DNA of 36,811 nt, from the NCBI RefSeq assembly GCF_014205765.1, contig NZ_JACIIZ010000028.1, positions 1 to 36,811 of the forward strand. Reading direction: 5' to 3'. Below are positions 1-8,667 of the stretch, one piece after another. The position numbers and the translations under genes are program-made. This DNA comes from Nitrospirillum iridis (GTDB lineage Bacteria; Pseudomonadota; Alphaproteobacteria; Azospirillales; Azospirillaceae). Below the pieces are notes generated by a model. It did not search any database, was not told the origin of the DNA, and saw nothing but the letters and a program-made list of their open reading frames with translations. Within the stretch, counting starts at the first letter, position 1; each line of letters begins with the position of its first letter.

Positions 1-32
1 GCCGTGATCTTCGCCTGCTTCACACGAACCAT
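1..32 (-). CDS. possible 5' end of a minus-strand gene running off the left edge
   Basis: Read on the minus strand, an ATG at 32 (with another ATG directly upstream at 35) is preceded by TGGAGG at 44-39, a good ribosome binding site. The frame stays open to the window edge and would begin MVRVKQAKITA. Only about ten codons are visible, so no family can be named. It may be a real gene truncated by the window or part of the insertion-sequence debris next to it. Confidence 0.25.
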   Translation of the reverse strand, partial: MVRVKQAKIT

Positions 33-90
33 CATTAACCTCCATCAGACCCAAATTTTAGGGTGATGGCTCTCCACTTTTCCAGGGCAA

Positions 91-878
91 GTCCAAGTCC
101 AGGCCAAGCGGGACACGAGGTTGAAGGTCGCGATACGGCGGGTGTTCGACGAGAACTTCGCCGTCTATGGCGTGCGCAAGGTCTGGCACCAGTTCAAGCG
201 GGAGGACCACGCCGTCGCACGCTGCACGGTCGCCCGACTGATGCGGGATTTGGGCTTGCGAGGGGTGATCCGGGGCAAGCCGGTGAAGACCACGGTGAGC
301 GACAAGGCGGCGCCCTGTCCGCTGGACCACGTCAATCGGCAATTCCATGCGCCCCGGCCGAACATGCTGTGGCTGTCGGATTTCACCTACGTCGCCACCT
401 GGCGGGGCTTCGTCTACGTGGCCTTCGTCATCGACGCCTACGCCCGGCGCATCGTCGGCTGGCGGGTGTCGCGGACGGCCCCCATGCCGCCTTCGTGCTC
501 GACGCCCTGGAGCCGGCCCTGCATGAAAGGCGACCGGCCAAGCACGGCGGCCTGGTTCACCATTCGGACAGGGGCGTTCAATACGTCAGCATCAAGTACA
601 CTGAGCGCTTGGCGGACGCCGGGATCGAGCCCTCGGTCGGCAGCGTCGGCGACAGCTACGACAACGCCCTGGCGGAAACCATCAATGGCCTTTACAAGGC
701 CGAGGTGATCCACCGGCGTGGACCATGGCGATCCTTCGAGGCCGTCGAATACGCCACCCTGGAATGGGTCGATTGGTTCAACCACCGGCGGGTCCTGGGG
801 CCTATCGGCAACATCCCGCCCGCCGAAGCTGAGGCTCGCTTCCACACCATGACGGACACTCCGGCGATGGCCGCCTGA
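91..878 (+). pseudogene. IS3-family transposase OrfB, truncated and frameshifted
   Basis: This encodes the DDE transposase (rve integrase core) of an IS3-family element. The first part reads in frame 1 (YGVRKVW helix-turn-helix region, then WLSDFTYV with the first catalytic Asp). It continues in frame 3 after the C-run at 479-483 with HHSDRGVQY (second Asp) and DNALAETINGLYKAEVI (catalytic Glu), stopping at 876-878. Two extra Cs, or one lost, would explain the shift. IS3 elements do use programmed frameshifting, but between orfA and orfB rather than inside the catalytic domain, so this is most likely an inactivating mutation. The N-terminus is also missing. The copy should be dead. Confidence 0.8.
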
Positions 879-917
879 CTCAAGCCAAAACGCCTCCGAC
901 AATCCCGGCGCGGTTCA
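91..917 (+). mobile_element. IS3-family insertion sequence remnant (left part missing)
   Basis: The segment holds the catalytic part of an IS3-family OrfB and the sequence typical after its stop codon. It ends in GGTTCA at 912-917, which read inward is TGAACC, the usual kind of IS3-family terminus. OrfA and the left end are absent: recognisable homology begins near 91-100, just after a TGA at 64-66 in the same frame. The right boundary abuts another IS3-type transposase fragment, so this element probably inserted into an older one. Confidence 0.65.
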
Positions 918-1056
918 ATACGGCGTGCCGCGTATCCACGCCACGCTGCGGGCCGAAGGCCACGCCGTCAGCCGGGGTCGCGTCGAACGTCTGATGCGCC
1001 ATCAGAGCATCCGGGCCAGGAAATCCAAGCCCTTCCGCGTGTGCACCACCGATAGC
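918..1056 (+). pseudogene. fragment of a second IS3-type transposase OrfB
   Basis: Directly after the right end of the preceding element, the reading YGVPRIHATLRAEGHAVSR followed by GRVERLMRHQSIRARKS and ending near TTDS matches the N-terminal helix-turn-helix region of IS3-family OrfB proteins of a different subgroup. Similarity stops near 1056, and the frame runs on to a stop at 1147-1149 without recognisable transposase sequence. There is no start and no catalytic core. It is best read as the leftover of an older IS that was split or replaced by the element at 91-917. Confidence 0.6.
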
Positions 1057-1149
1057 ACCAAGGCGCACCGACGGTTCAGAATAACCAGCACGGTACAGTC
1101 TGCACGACATCGATCACCCGCGCCATCGCCAGCCAACGCTCATCACTGA

Positions 1150-1473
1150 AGCAATACTGAAAAAGGGCCATGCCAGCGCACCATACATTACCACACGGCA
1201 AAGAAGCAGAAGCGCCGGCATCACAATCGTTGCCGATTTAATCTTTAAATATTGGTATCCGCACCCCCGGTGCTGTGTTCATGGTGCCGGGCACAGAAGT
1301 TATCGCTTCGCGATGAGTGTCGATCACCCCAGCGCCACGGTGCGCCCTATCATCCAATTGTCGACAGAGGGGGCTACGCGCCAGCAAAAGTGGTGCGCGC
1401 AGAGCATTCCCCGATGGCGGCTTAAAACGCGGCACGCCACAAGGCGACCGCGATAAAATCAGGGAGGAAGGTG
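1150..1473 (+). promoter_or_regulatory. upstream region of the TonB-dependent receptor gene
   Basis: No gene is visible. An AT-rich patch at about 1234-1260 stands out from the GC-rich surroundings and could contain the promoter. A short perfect inverted repeat, ATCGC-TTC-GCGAT, lies at about 1303-1315. The ribosome binding site GGAGG is at 1463-1467. The promoter assignment is inference from position and base composition. Confidence 0.35.
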
Positions 1474-3675
1474 ATGGACAGAATGGTTCAATCCAAGGTT
1501 CGGCCGCTCTTGCTCGCGGGTGCCAGTTTCACCTCGATATTATGGGGGGCGGCATTCGCGCAGACAGCATCTGCCAGCCCCCTCGCAGCCGATCAGTCTG
1601 CCATGCCTGCGGAAGATCAGCACGCGGCCGATACGACGGTGCTCCAAGAGGTCGTCGTCACCGCCCAGAAGCGTGCCGAGAAGGCGCAGGATGTTCCCAT
1701 CGCCATCACTGCGCTGAGTTCCGAGGCCTTGACCGCGTCCGGTACCATCGATACCAGTGATTTGAAGGCGCTGACGCCCGGCCTCAATTTCAATACGGCG
1801 CTGGCCGGCTATGGGCAGCCGCGCATTCGGGGCGTTGGCACGACGGCGCAGGGGCCGGGTATCGAAAACCCGGTCGCGACCTATGTGGATGGCGTCTACA
1901 TCGCCTCGCCAAGCGGTGCGCTGTTTTCATTGATCGACGTCGATCAGGTGGCCGTCCTCAAGGGGCCGCAGGGTACGCTGTTTGGCCGTAATGCGACCGG
2001 TGGTCTGATCCAGGTGACCAGCCGGACGCCGACACCTGATTTCACCGCCGATCTGCAGACCACCTACGGCAACTACAACACGGTTGGCACGTCGGGTTAT
2101 GTGAGCGGCGGGTTGGCCAATGGGCTTATGGCGAGCGCGGCGGTGATGTACGAGAACCAGGGGGACGGCTTCGGCAAGAACCTGGTTACCGGCCAGGACG
2201 TTCAGACGCATCGCAGTATCGCGGGCCGAGGCAAGCTTCTTTGGCAGGCAGACGCTGATACGGACATCACGTTGTCCGGAGACTATGCGCAGTACAAGGC
2301 CGCCGATCCCGCCTTCCATACCTTCAGCACGAACATTCTTGGCGTGTCGCCATCAGGCGGAAACTACGATATCGCCTTGGATCAGCAGCCCTACGTGAAA
2401 ACCGAGAATTGGGGTACGAGCCTCACCGCCAAACACGATTTCGACAGCGTCCAGCTGCTGAGCATCAGCGCCTATCGTGAATCCTCGCTACACACGATTT
2501 TCGATCCCGACGAGACGGCGGCGCCGCTTCTCAATTTGGACATCAGCCAGCACGACAAGCAATTCAGCCAGGAGCTGCAGTTGCTTTCGACCAACAGCGG
2601 CCCCCTCAAGTGGGTTCTCGGCGCGTATTATTTCTGGGCTGACCAGCGTTATGACCCGTCCAACACGTCGGGCTCGTTCCTGCCCGGTACCCTTTCCCTG
2701 TTTACCAATCAGCTCTTGAATTCATACGCCGCCTTCGGACAGGGAACCTACGCCCTCGGGGACGATACCAACCTCACCGCCGGTTTGCGCTACACCATGG
2801 ATGATCGCAGCGTGAAGTCGAGCGAGGTTTTGGATATCGGGGGCTTTCTTGTCACGCCGGTCACCCCGGTGAATGAGAGCAAGTCATTCAACAAGCTCAC
2901 ATGGCGCCTGTCGCTTGATCATCGCTTCTCGCCCGAGCTGCTCGCCTACGCCTCCTATAACCGGGGCTTCAAGGGGGGCTCCTTTACCGCGATGGCTTTC
3001 CCGGAAGTGGTCCTCAAGCCTGAGGTACTCGACGCGTATGAAGTGGGTCTGAAATCCGATCTGCTCAATCGCCGCCTCCGCGTGAACGTGGCGGCCTTCT
3101 ACTATGACTACCAGAACATCCAGGTTAACCAAATCCAGAATGGCCTGCTCTTCGTCTATAACGCGCAGGGCGCCCACAGCTACGGCATGGATGCCGATAT
3201 TGAGGCTCAAGTCACCAACCATCTGTCCTTCAACGCCGGGGTCAGTCTTTTGCATGCCCGGTACACATCGTTCCCGGCAGCGTTCCTGACAACACCCCTA
3301 CAGACTGGCGGGAATGCCGTGGGGACGGTCGACGCGTCGGGCAACCACCTGCAGAATACGCCGGACTTTACGTTCAATCTTGGCGGGCGCTATATAATAC
3401 CCATATCGTTCGGTGACATCACTGTTGCGGCGAATTATTATTATAATGGTGGGTATTATACCGCTCCCGAGAACCGCTTGAAGCAGCCGCACTACAACGT
3501 GCTTGATGCGTCCGTGACCTGGACGTCGACAGACGATCGCTACAGTCTGCGCTTTTGGGCAAAGAACCTGACAGATCAATTCTATACGACGCAAATGGAC
3601 GCGACCAACTTCGGCGACAGCTGGGGTTCCGCTCCTCCTCGGACGTTTGGTGTCACGGCCGGTCTGCACTTCTAG
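1474..3675 (+). CDS. TonB-dependent outer-membrane receptor
   Basis: This is an outer-membrane beta-barrel of 733 residues that imports a substrate using TonB energy. Residues 1-29 form a signal peptide ending in WGAAFA. The TonB box EVVVTAQKR lies near residues 59-67, followed by a plug domain with GVGTTAQGPG and LKGPQGTLFGRNATGG, then a barrel ending in the aromatic C-terminal strand with final Phe. Start choice: GTG at 1471 and ATG at 1474 are both possible; the ATG sits 6 bases after GGAGG. It is the first gene of a plus-strand run with LigM-like, PurU and FolD proteins, so uptake of a methoxylated aromatic acid is the likely role. Receptors of this type in sphingomonads also take up other ligands, so the substrate is inference. 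Confidence 0.9.
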   Translation: MDRMVQSKVRPLLLAGASFTSILWGAAFAQTASASPLAADQSAMPAEDQHAADTTVLQEVVVTAQKRAEKAQDVPIAITALSSEALTASGTIDTSDLKALTPGLNFNTALAGYGQPRIRGVGTTAQGPGIENPVATYVDGVYIASPSGALFSLIDVDQVAVLKGPQGTLFGRNATGGLIQVTSRTPTPDFTADLQTTYGNYNTVGTSGYVSGGLANGLMASAAVMYENQGDGFGKNLVTGQDVQTHRSIAGRGKLLWQADADTDITLSGDYAQYKAADPAFHTFSTNILGVSPSGGNYDIALDQQPYVKTENWGTSLTAKHDFDSVQLLSISAYRESSLHTIFDPDETAAPLLNLDISQHDKQFSQELQLLSTNSGPLKWVLGAYYFWADQRYDPSNTSGSFLPGTLSLFTNQLLNSYAAFGQGTYALGDDTNLTAGLRYTMDDRSVKSSEVLDIGGFLVTPVTPVNESKSFNKLTWRLSLDHRFSPELLAYASYNRGFKGGSFTAMAFPEVVLKPEVLDAYEVGLKSDLLNRRLRVNVAAFYYDYQNIQVNQIQNGLLFVYNAQGAHSYGMDADIEAQVTNHLSFNAGVSLLHARYTSFPAAFLTTPLQTGGNAVGTVDASGNHLQNTPDFTFNLGGRYIIPISFGDITVAANYYYNGGYYTAPENRLKQPHYNVLDASVTWTSTDDRYSLRFWAKNLTDQFYTTQMDATNFGDSWGSAPPRTFGVTAGLHF

Positions 3676-3797
3676 AGCGGATCGCGGAAAGGCACTCCGC
3701 CCCAACGCGTGAATCTGCTCGCCAAACAAAACCTCGGAGCCGGCTGTGGTGTCGATTGACCATGGCCGGCCCCAGTCATCGGCAAGGACTCATTCTA

Positions 3798-5141
3798 ATG
3801 CCTGCACCTTCACCGTTCATCGATCCCCCCGCCGTTCCATACTATCCAGAATATGCCCTGCAATTCGTCGGATGGGGTGTCGTTCGGCAATGGGAGTTCA
3901 ACGGATGGAAGCCAGAGAGTCTTTCGTGGAAGAAGAGCTGTTATATCCATGGGGGACTTTCCGGTCCCGGTCAGGTGCTCTACAAGGGTCCGGAAGCGGA
4001 GGCCTTCCTCACGAGCATCTTCGTCAATAATTTCTCGAAGTTCCGCGTCGGCACCGCCAAGCACGCCATCGCGTGCGACGAAAAAGGGCTCATCACCGCC
4101 CACGGTGTCCTGCAAAGGCTGGCGGAGGATACCTTTCGGCTGTTCGTAAGCGGACCTTGGTCTCTCTACCAGCACAGCGTCACGGCATTCGATGTCCAGC
4201 AGGAAGTGCAGAACAATTTTCTGTTCCAGGTGGCGGGCCCGACGTCGCTTGAAACGCTTGAAGCAGCCACGGGCGAGAGCCTGCGCGATATAAACTTCCT
4301 GCGTTTCCGGCAGACCACTGTGGCTGGGCACTCGGTTCAAATTCTTCGCGTGGGGATGGCGGGCACGCTGGCTTATGAGCTACACGGCCCAAGTGCACTG
4401 GGGCCTGAGGTCTTCGATGCGGTCGTCAAGGCCGGCCAGCCGTTTGGCATTGAACGGCTGGGATGGCAGACTTTCCCCGTCAATCATGTGGAGGGGGGCT
4501 TTCCCCAGTTATTCTGGACGTTCACGTCGGCACTTTACGATGATCCCGGTTACCTTGAGTTCGTCAAGGCCAACCCCCATGCCTGGTGGGGGGCACCGGA
4601 GTTTGTTGGGAGCGTCGATCCGGCGGATCGCCGGGCCCGATACCGGACGCCTTGCGAGGTGGGCTGGCAGCGGTCAGTCAGGCTCGATCACGCATTCATT
4701 GGTCGGGACGCCGTTGAGAAAGAACTGGCCGCGCCCAAGCGCACCGTCGTCACGCTGGAGTGGGATCCCGAAGACGTCCTCGATATCTATGCCTCGCTGT
4801 TGCGGCCAGGCGAGGAATACAAGTATTTGGAAATACCGGGATCGCCGGCGCATCGCCGGACCTATGCCCACGCCGACCATGTTCTCAAGAACGGAAGGCG
4901 GGTCGGCATTTCGTCTGGCACCGTCTACAGCTACCATTTCCGCAAGGTCATCTCGATGGCCACGATTGACCTGGATCAGGCGGAAATCGGCAACCAGGTT
5001 GTCGTTCTATGGGGCGATTTCGGTGGACGGATGAAGGAAGTGAAGGCGAGGGTCGCGCGCTTCCCGTACCTGGCCGAGGGGCGCAATCAGACGGTTGACG
5101 TTGCCGGGCTGACTTCCCAACAACCGATCGGTGCCGAGTAG
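3798..5141 (+). CDS. LigM/DesA-like tetrahydrofolate-dependent O-demethylase paralogue (divergent)
   Basis: This is a 447-residue protein of the glycine-cleavage T-protein (GcvT, aminomethyltransferase) fold, related over its full length to vanillate/syringate O-demethylases LigM and DesA. Those enzymes move the aromatic O-methyl group to tetrahydrofolate. Matching blocks are GMAGTLAYELHGP (residues 187-199), LDHAFIGRDAV (296-306) and SMATIDLDQAEIG (386-398). Aligned by eye to my recollection of LigM, catalytic Tyr247 corresponds to Phe226, and Arg122 and Tyr31 have no clear counterparts. It may therefore use another substrate or chemistry. The ATG at 3798 gives a protein close to family length; no good Shine-Dalgarno is seen. 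It lies 122 bases after the receptor gene. PurU and FolD follow, which supports a one-carbon transfer role. Confidence 0.75.
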   Translation: MPAPSPFIDPPAVPYYPEYALQFVGWGVVRQWEFNGWKPESLSWKKSCYIHGGLSGPGQVLYKGPEAEAFLTSIFVNNFSKFRVGTAKHAIACDEKGLITAHGVLQRLAEDTFRLFVSGPWSLYQHSVTAFDVQQEVQNNFLFQVAGPTSLETLEAATGESLRDINFLRFRQTTVAGHSVQILRVGMAGTLAYELHGPSALGPEVFDAVVKAGQPFGIERLGWQTFPVNHVEGGFPQLFWTFTSALYDDPGYLEFVKANPHAWWGAPEFVGSVDPADRRARYRTPCEVGWQRSVRLDHAFIGRDAVEKELAAPKRTVVTLEWDPEDVLDIYASLLRPGEEYKYLEIPGSPAHRRTYAHADHVLKNGRRVGISSGTVYSYHFRKVISMATIDLDQAEIGNQVVVLWGDFGGRMKEVKARVARFPYLAEGRNQTVDVAGLTSQQPIGAE

Positions 5142-5310
5142 GCGTTTGGCTATCGCCCACTTCGGGGCGCCGGCGCGCGTCCCGCAAGAACAATGGTGGC
5201 CTGGAGGGGCGTGCCTCATAGGCGGCGTGCTGCGACGGCGGCGCCCGGGCTCCTGGGGCGGACCTCTGCGGGCATGGAAAATGCTGACCTAAAACGCGGA
5301 TTTGAAACCC

Positions 5311-6168
5311 ATGAACCGGACCCCCAACATTTATCGCATGACCATCACCTGCCCGGATCGACCGGGTCTGGTCGCCGCCGTGAGTGGCGCCCTGTTCGCG
5401 AAAGGCGCGAACATCCTTGAGGCGCAGCACTTCGCCGATCGGCTGAGCGGCACGTTTTTCATGCGCATCGAGTTCCAACTCGACCAGCCACGGGACGTCT
5501 TGAAGCCAGCACTCGATCGGCTTGAGGCGGAGGGCATGCGGATCAATTTGCGCTGCGCTGGCGAGCCGCAACGCGTGCTTCTCCTCGTGTCGAAGTTCGA
5601 CCACTGCCTCGTCGATCTCCTGTATCGGGAACGGCTGGGGGAGATCGACGCGCACTTTGTGGGGATAGTCTCCAACCATTCGCAAGAGGTGCTACGCACC
5701 TGGATTCCGGAGCATATCCCGTTTCATCACCTGCCGGTGACCCCTGGCACGAAGGCCGCGCAGGAAGCCGGGATCAAGCGGATTGTTGAAGAGTCCGGCG
5801 CGGACCTGATCGTTCTCGCGCGCTATATGCAGATCCTGTCCGATGATCTGGCCAGCTTTCTCAGCGGACGTTGTATCAACATCCATCATAGCTTCCTGCC
5901 CGGTTTCAAGGGGGCCAAGCCCTATCACCAGGCGCATGCGCGCGGCGTGAAGATGATCGGCGCCACAGCGCACTATGTGACATCCGATCTCGACGAAGGC
6001 CCCATCATCCACCAGGACGTCGAGCTTGTTACGCACGCGGACTTGCCGGAGGACATGATCCGCAAGGGGCGGGATGTGGAACGGCGCGTTCTTGCCCGCG
6101 CGGTCAGTGACCATCTAGAGCAGCGCGTTCTCATCGATGGTCACCGCACCATCGTTTTCCGTGATTGA
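5311..6168 (+). CDS. purU: formyltetrahydrofolate deformylase PurU
   Basis: PurU hydrolyses 10-formyltetrahydrofolate to formate and free tetrahydrofolate in the cytoplasm. An N-terminal ACT domain (about residues 5-85, with TCPDRPGLVAAVSG) precedes the formyltransferase fold. The catalytic triad is visible as Asn190 and His192 in CINIHHSFLPGFKGAKPYH and Asp228 in TSDLDEGPIIHQD. The length of 285 residues is normal. ATG at 5311 is chosen; TTG at 5302 is an alternative and neither has a strong Shine-Dalgarno. FolD follows after 2 bases, so the two are surely cotranscribed. In this setting PurU would be the exit step that releases methyl-derived carbon as formate and frees tetrahydrofolate for demethylation. 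Confidence 0.95.
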   Translation: MNRTPNIYRMTITCPDRPGLVAAVSGALFAKGANILEAQHFADRLSGTFFMRIEFQLDQPRDVLKPALDRLEAEGMRINLRCAGEPQRVLLLVSKFDHCLVDLLYRERLGEIDAHFVGIVSNHSQEVLRTWIPEHIPFHHLPVTPGTKAAQEAGIKRIVEESGADLIVLARYMQILSDDLASFLSGRCINIHHSFLPGFKGAKPYHQAHARGVKMIGATAHYVTSDLDEGPIIHQDVELVTHADLPEDMIRKGRDVERRVLARAVSDHLEQRVLIDGHRTIVFRD

Positions 6169-6170
6169 CG

Positions 6171-7022
6171 ATGGCACGGGTTCTACGCGGCGACATTGTC
6201 GCGGACGCGCTGTGCAGCCGGGTCGCCGAGGAGGTTCTCCGGCTGAAGGCGGGCGGCGTCGCTCCCGGTCTGGCCGTTGTCCTGGTCGGCGATGATCCGC
6301 CCAGCCAAGTCTACGTCCGGCGCAAGCTCATCAAGGCTCGAGAAGTTGGCATCCGCTCCTTCGAGCATCGGTTGCCGGCCGAGACCGGGGAGGAGGCGTT
6401 GCTCACGCTGATTGGGACGCTTAATGCCGATCCCTTGGTGCATGGCATCCTGGTTCAGCTGCCGCTTCCGCCCCACATCAGCGCCGGGAAGCTGCTTGAC
6501 GCCATCGATCCGTCCAAGGACGTGGACGGCTTCCACCCCGTTAACGTGGGGCGGCTTTCCATTGGCAATGATGGCCTGATACCCTGCACGCCCCTGGGAT
6601 GCATGCTGTTGCTCGACGAGGTGGTCACCGAGTTCCGCGGATTGAAGGCGGTTGTCATCGGCAAATCGAACATCGTCGGCAAGCCCGTGGCGCTGCTGTT
6701 GCTTGAGCGGGAGTGCACCGTGACGGTGACGCATATCCACACGCGCAATCTGCCAGACATCGTTCGAGGCGCCGATATCGTCGTGGTGGCTGCCGGATCA
6801 CCTCGCCTGGTTCGGGGAGACTGGGTCAAGCCTGGTGCCGTTGTCATTGATGTCGGCATAACCCGCGTTGTCGATGACGATGGCAATGCCCGTATCGTCG
6901 GCGATGCCGCCGCTGACGAGATGGATCACGCGGCCGTGGTGACCCCTGTTCCCAATGGCGTTGGGCCGATGACGATCGCCTGCTTGTTGAGCAATACGGT
7001 GAAGGCGGCGCGCCGACGATAG
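6171..7022 (+). CDS. folD: bifunctional methylenetetrahydrofolate dehydrogenase/cyclohydrolase FolD
   Basis: FolD interconverts 5,10-methylene-, 5,10-methenyl- and 10-formyltetrahydrofolate with NADP. The 283-residue protein carries the family signatures: Tyr48 and Lys52 in VYVRRKLIKA (the YxxxK active-site pair), VHGILVQLPLP, KDVDGFHP, the nucleotide-binding GKSNIVGKPVALLL, and GVGPMTIACLLSNT near the C-terminus. The ATG at 6171 is 2 bases after the purU stop; a TTG at 6165 would overlap purU by 4 bases. It is the last gene of the run and is followed by a strong hairpin. It links the MetF-like product encoded nearby to PurU. Confidence 0.95.
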   Translation: MARVLRGDIVADALCSRVAEEVLRLKAGGVAPGLAVVLVGDDPPSQVYVRRKLIKAREVGIRSFEHRLPAETGEEALLTLIGTLNADPLVHGILVQLPLPPHISAGKLLDAIDPSKDVDGFHPVNVGRLSIGNDGLIPCTPLGCMLLLDEVVTEFRGLKAVVIGKSNIVGKPVALLLLERECTVTVTHIHTRNLPDIVRGADIVVVAAGSPRLVRGDWVKPGAVVIDVGITRVVDDDGNARIVGDAAADEMDHAAVVTPVPNGVGPMTIACLLSNTVKAARRR

Positions 7023-7050
7023 TGTCGGGGCGGTGGGATGGTCGGAATTG

Positions 7051-7088
7051 CATAAAGGGCCCGTCGTGACATCGACGGGCCCTTTATG
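7051..7088. terminator. perfect 16-bp hairpin after folD
   Basis: The arms 7051-7066 (CATAAAGGGCCCGTCG) and 7073-7088 are exact reverse complements around the six-base loop TGACAT. The stem is GC-rich in the middle with A/T-rich ends (AAAGGG...CCCTTT), a layout that can terminate on both strands. It lies 28 bases after the folD stop, between convergent transcription units. Confidence 0.8.
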
Positions 7089-7344
7089 ATTGCGCTGACC
7101 GTCCCGCCCCTGCCGGGCGATGGCCGGTCCAGCGTCCAGGCCGATACGGTTCTTAAATCGCCGCCGTCGCCAGGGAAGGGCCCCGGCGGCGGCCAGTAAA
7201 ATTTAGTCACTATATATGGGTCTGTCCGCGAGCAGCTTCACGCCCAAAGGCGATTCCACCTTTGGGCGATCTGCTAGACGGGCGGACCGCCCGTCCTTGG
7301 GGCCTTGATCTCCTTGTCCCTCAAGGCGGCGAGGGAAGGTGCGA
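7089..7344. other. intergenic region between convergent genes with several inverted repeats
   Basis: No gene is supported. Further dyads are visible: CGCCGCCG at 7159-7166 with its complement at 7184-7191, CGCCCAAAGG at 7241-7250 with CCTTTGGGCG at 7259-7268, and the near-palindrome GACGGGCGG-A-CCGCCCGTC at 7277-7295. The last two could end transcription of the minus-strand demethylase gene, although no clear T-run follows on that strand. Confidence 0.5.
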
Positions 7345-8667
7345 TCAGCGCCGGTAACCCGATCGAGCGTATTGGTTGTACGGTGACGCCTCAACGGTGG
7401 CGCGGATCCGTGGGAAGTCCCTATGCGCGTCGATGGGCCCGTTTGGGCCGGGATGCTCGCCCCAGGCTACGGTGACTTCCGTGCCGGGCTCCGCATACCG
7501 TGTGTCGACCAGCGCCAGCGACAGCAAGGTGCCATGCCGGGCGAAGTTGGCCGTATACATCGCCAAGCCGACCAGCGCACCGTTGATTTCAACCCGGTCG
7601 CGGGGATAGCGCAGCAGGTACCCGGGATCACCCATCACTTCCCGGACGTCGTCGGCGTTATAGACCAGGGTCACCCGTGTCCGCTTCACATGGTCCTTCG
7701 CCTGCTCGAGCGCCTCGCGTCCGATGAAATCGTGGTTGAAGGCGATGGAGCGGCCATAGCCGAGTTCATACGGGGAGATATAGTAATCTTCGATATTCTC
7801 CGAGTAGAAGCTTCCATGCAGCGGCTTCTTTCCTTCATAGGAATATAGGCTGGCGAACCGGCGATAGTCCTCCAATTCGGGATCGGTATAGATGGCAGGG
7901 GTCGGTGTGGGGATCCAGCCGCTCTCGATGCCATTGGTGTAATAAGCCATGCCGCCAACCTGGACGAGGCCAGAGGGCTCGCCCGCGTCGAGCAGGGCCT
8001 GCTTCACCACATCATTATCCTCCCAATTCCCAAGAAACTCGAAGCCCGGTTGGCCGGCCATTCCATGCCGAAACGCGCGCAACTTGCGACCGGCAATCGT
8101 AACTTCCTCCGAATGGAAGAATTTGACGCGGGGTGGCGCCGCGCCGAGGGCGCGTTCAACCACCTCCATCGCCTTGGGACCTTGTATCTGGTAGCGGAAC
8201 ATGGCCGGCGGGCCGTCCTTACGGTTCGCCGAGTCAGGGTCGGCCCGATAAGTCACGTCATAGCCGCCTCGATCAGCGTGATAACGTACCCAGGTCTGCG
8301 AGGCTGGCACGCCGCTCAGGATGAAGCTGTTTTCGCCCATCCGCATAAGAATGCCGTCGGTGATGATCTGGCCCGCACGGTTGACCGGCACGAATTGCTT
8401 GGCTTGTCCGATCTCGAATTTCTCATAGTCGTTTGCGCTGACGGCCTTCAGCAGCTTCATGGCATCAGGGCCGTCGATGAACAGGTCGTTCATGTGATGG
8501 CACAGGTCGTACAGAAGAACGCCCTCTTCGAAAGCGGACTGCTCCTTCTGCCAGCTGGTGAATTCGGGCTTCACCACCGGAACTGCCTGCGTCGGCGGAT
8601 TGGCCTTCCATAGCAGCTTCATCGGCGATCCTGCCTGATCGATGCCGTCCTGCAAACTCGGTATCAT
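7345..8667 (-). CDS. LigM/DesA-like tetrahydrofolate-dependent O-demethylase
   Basis: This 440-residue GcvT-fold protein is clearly related to vanillate/3-O-methylgallate demethylase LigM and syringate demethylase DesA. Shared blocks include KPEFTSWQKEQSAF (residues 33-46), YQIQGPKAMEVVERA (159-173), RHGMAGQPGFEFLG (200-213), NGIESGWIPTPTPAIYT (245-261), NIEDYYISPYELGYG (291-305) and NHDFIGREAL (311-320). The catalytic Tyr247 of LigM appears to be kept as Tyr242. Arg122 and Tyr31, reported to contact the substrate in LigM, align with Val120 and Val29, so the substrate is probably not vanillate itself. Start: ATG at 8667 with AGGAAGG about 11 bases upstream. It is transcribed alone, convergent with folD and divergent from the LysR gene at 9081, which probably controls it. 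Confidence 0.85.
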   Translation of the reverse strand: MIPSLQDGIDQAGSPMKLLWKANPPTQAVPVVKPEFTSWQKEQSAFEEGVLLYDLCHHMNDLFIDGPDAMKLLKAVSANDYEKFEIGQAKQFVPVNRAGQIITDGILMRMGENSFILSGVPASQTWVRYHADRGGYDVTYRADPDSANRKDGPPAMFRYQIQGPKAMEVVERALGAAPPRVKFFHSEEVTIAGRKLRAFRHGMAGQPGFEFLGNWEDNDVVKQALLDAGEPSGLVQVGGMAYYTNGIESGWIPTPTPAIYTDPELEDYRRFASLYSYEGKKPLHGSFYSENIEDYYISPYELGYGRSIAFNHDFIGREALEQAKDHVKRTRVTLVYNADDVREVMGDPGYLLRYPRDRVEINGALVGLAMYTANFARHGTLLSLALVDTRYAEPGTEVTVAWGEHPGPNGPIDAHRDFPRIRATVEASPYNQYARSGYRR

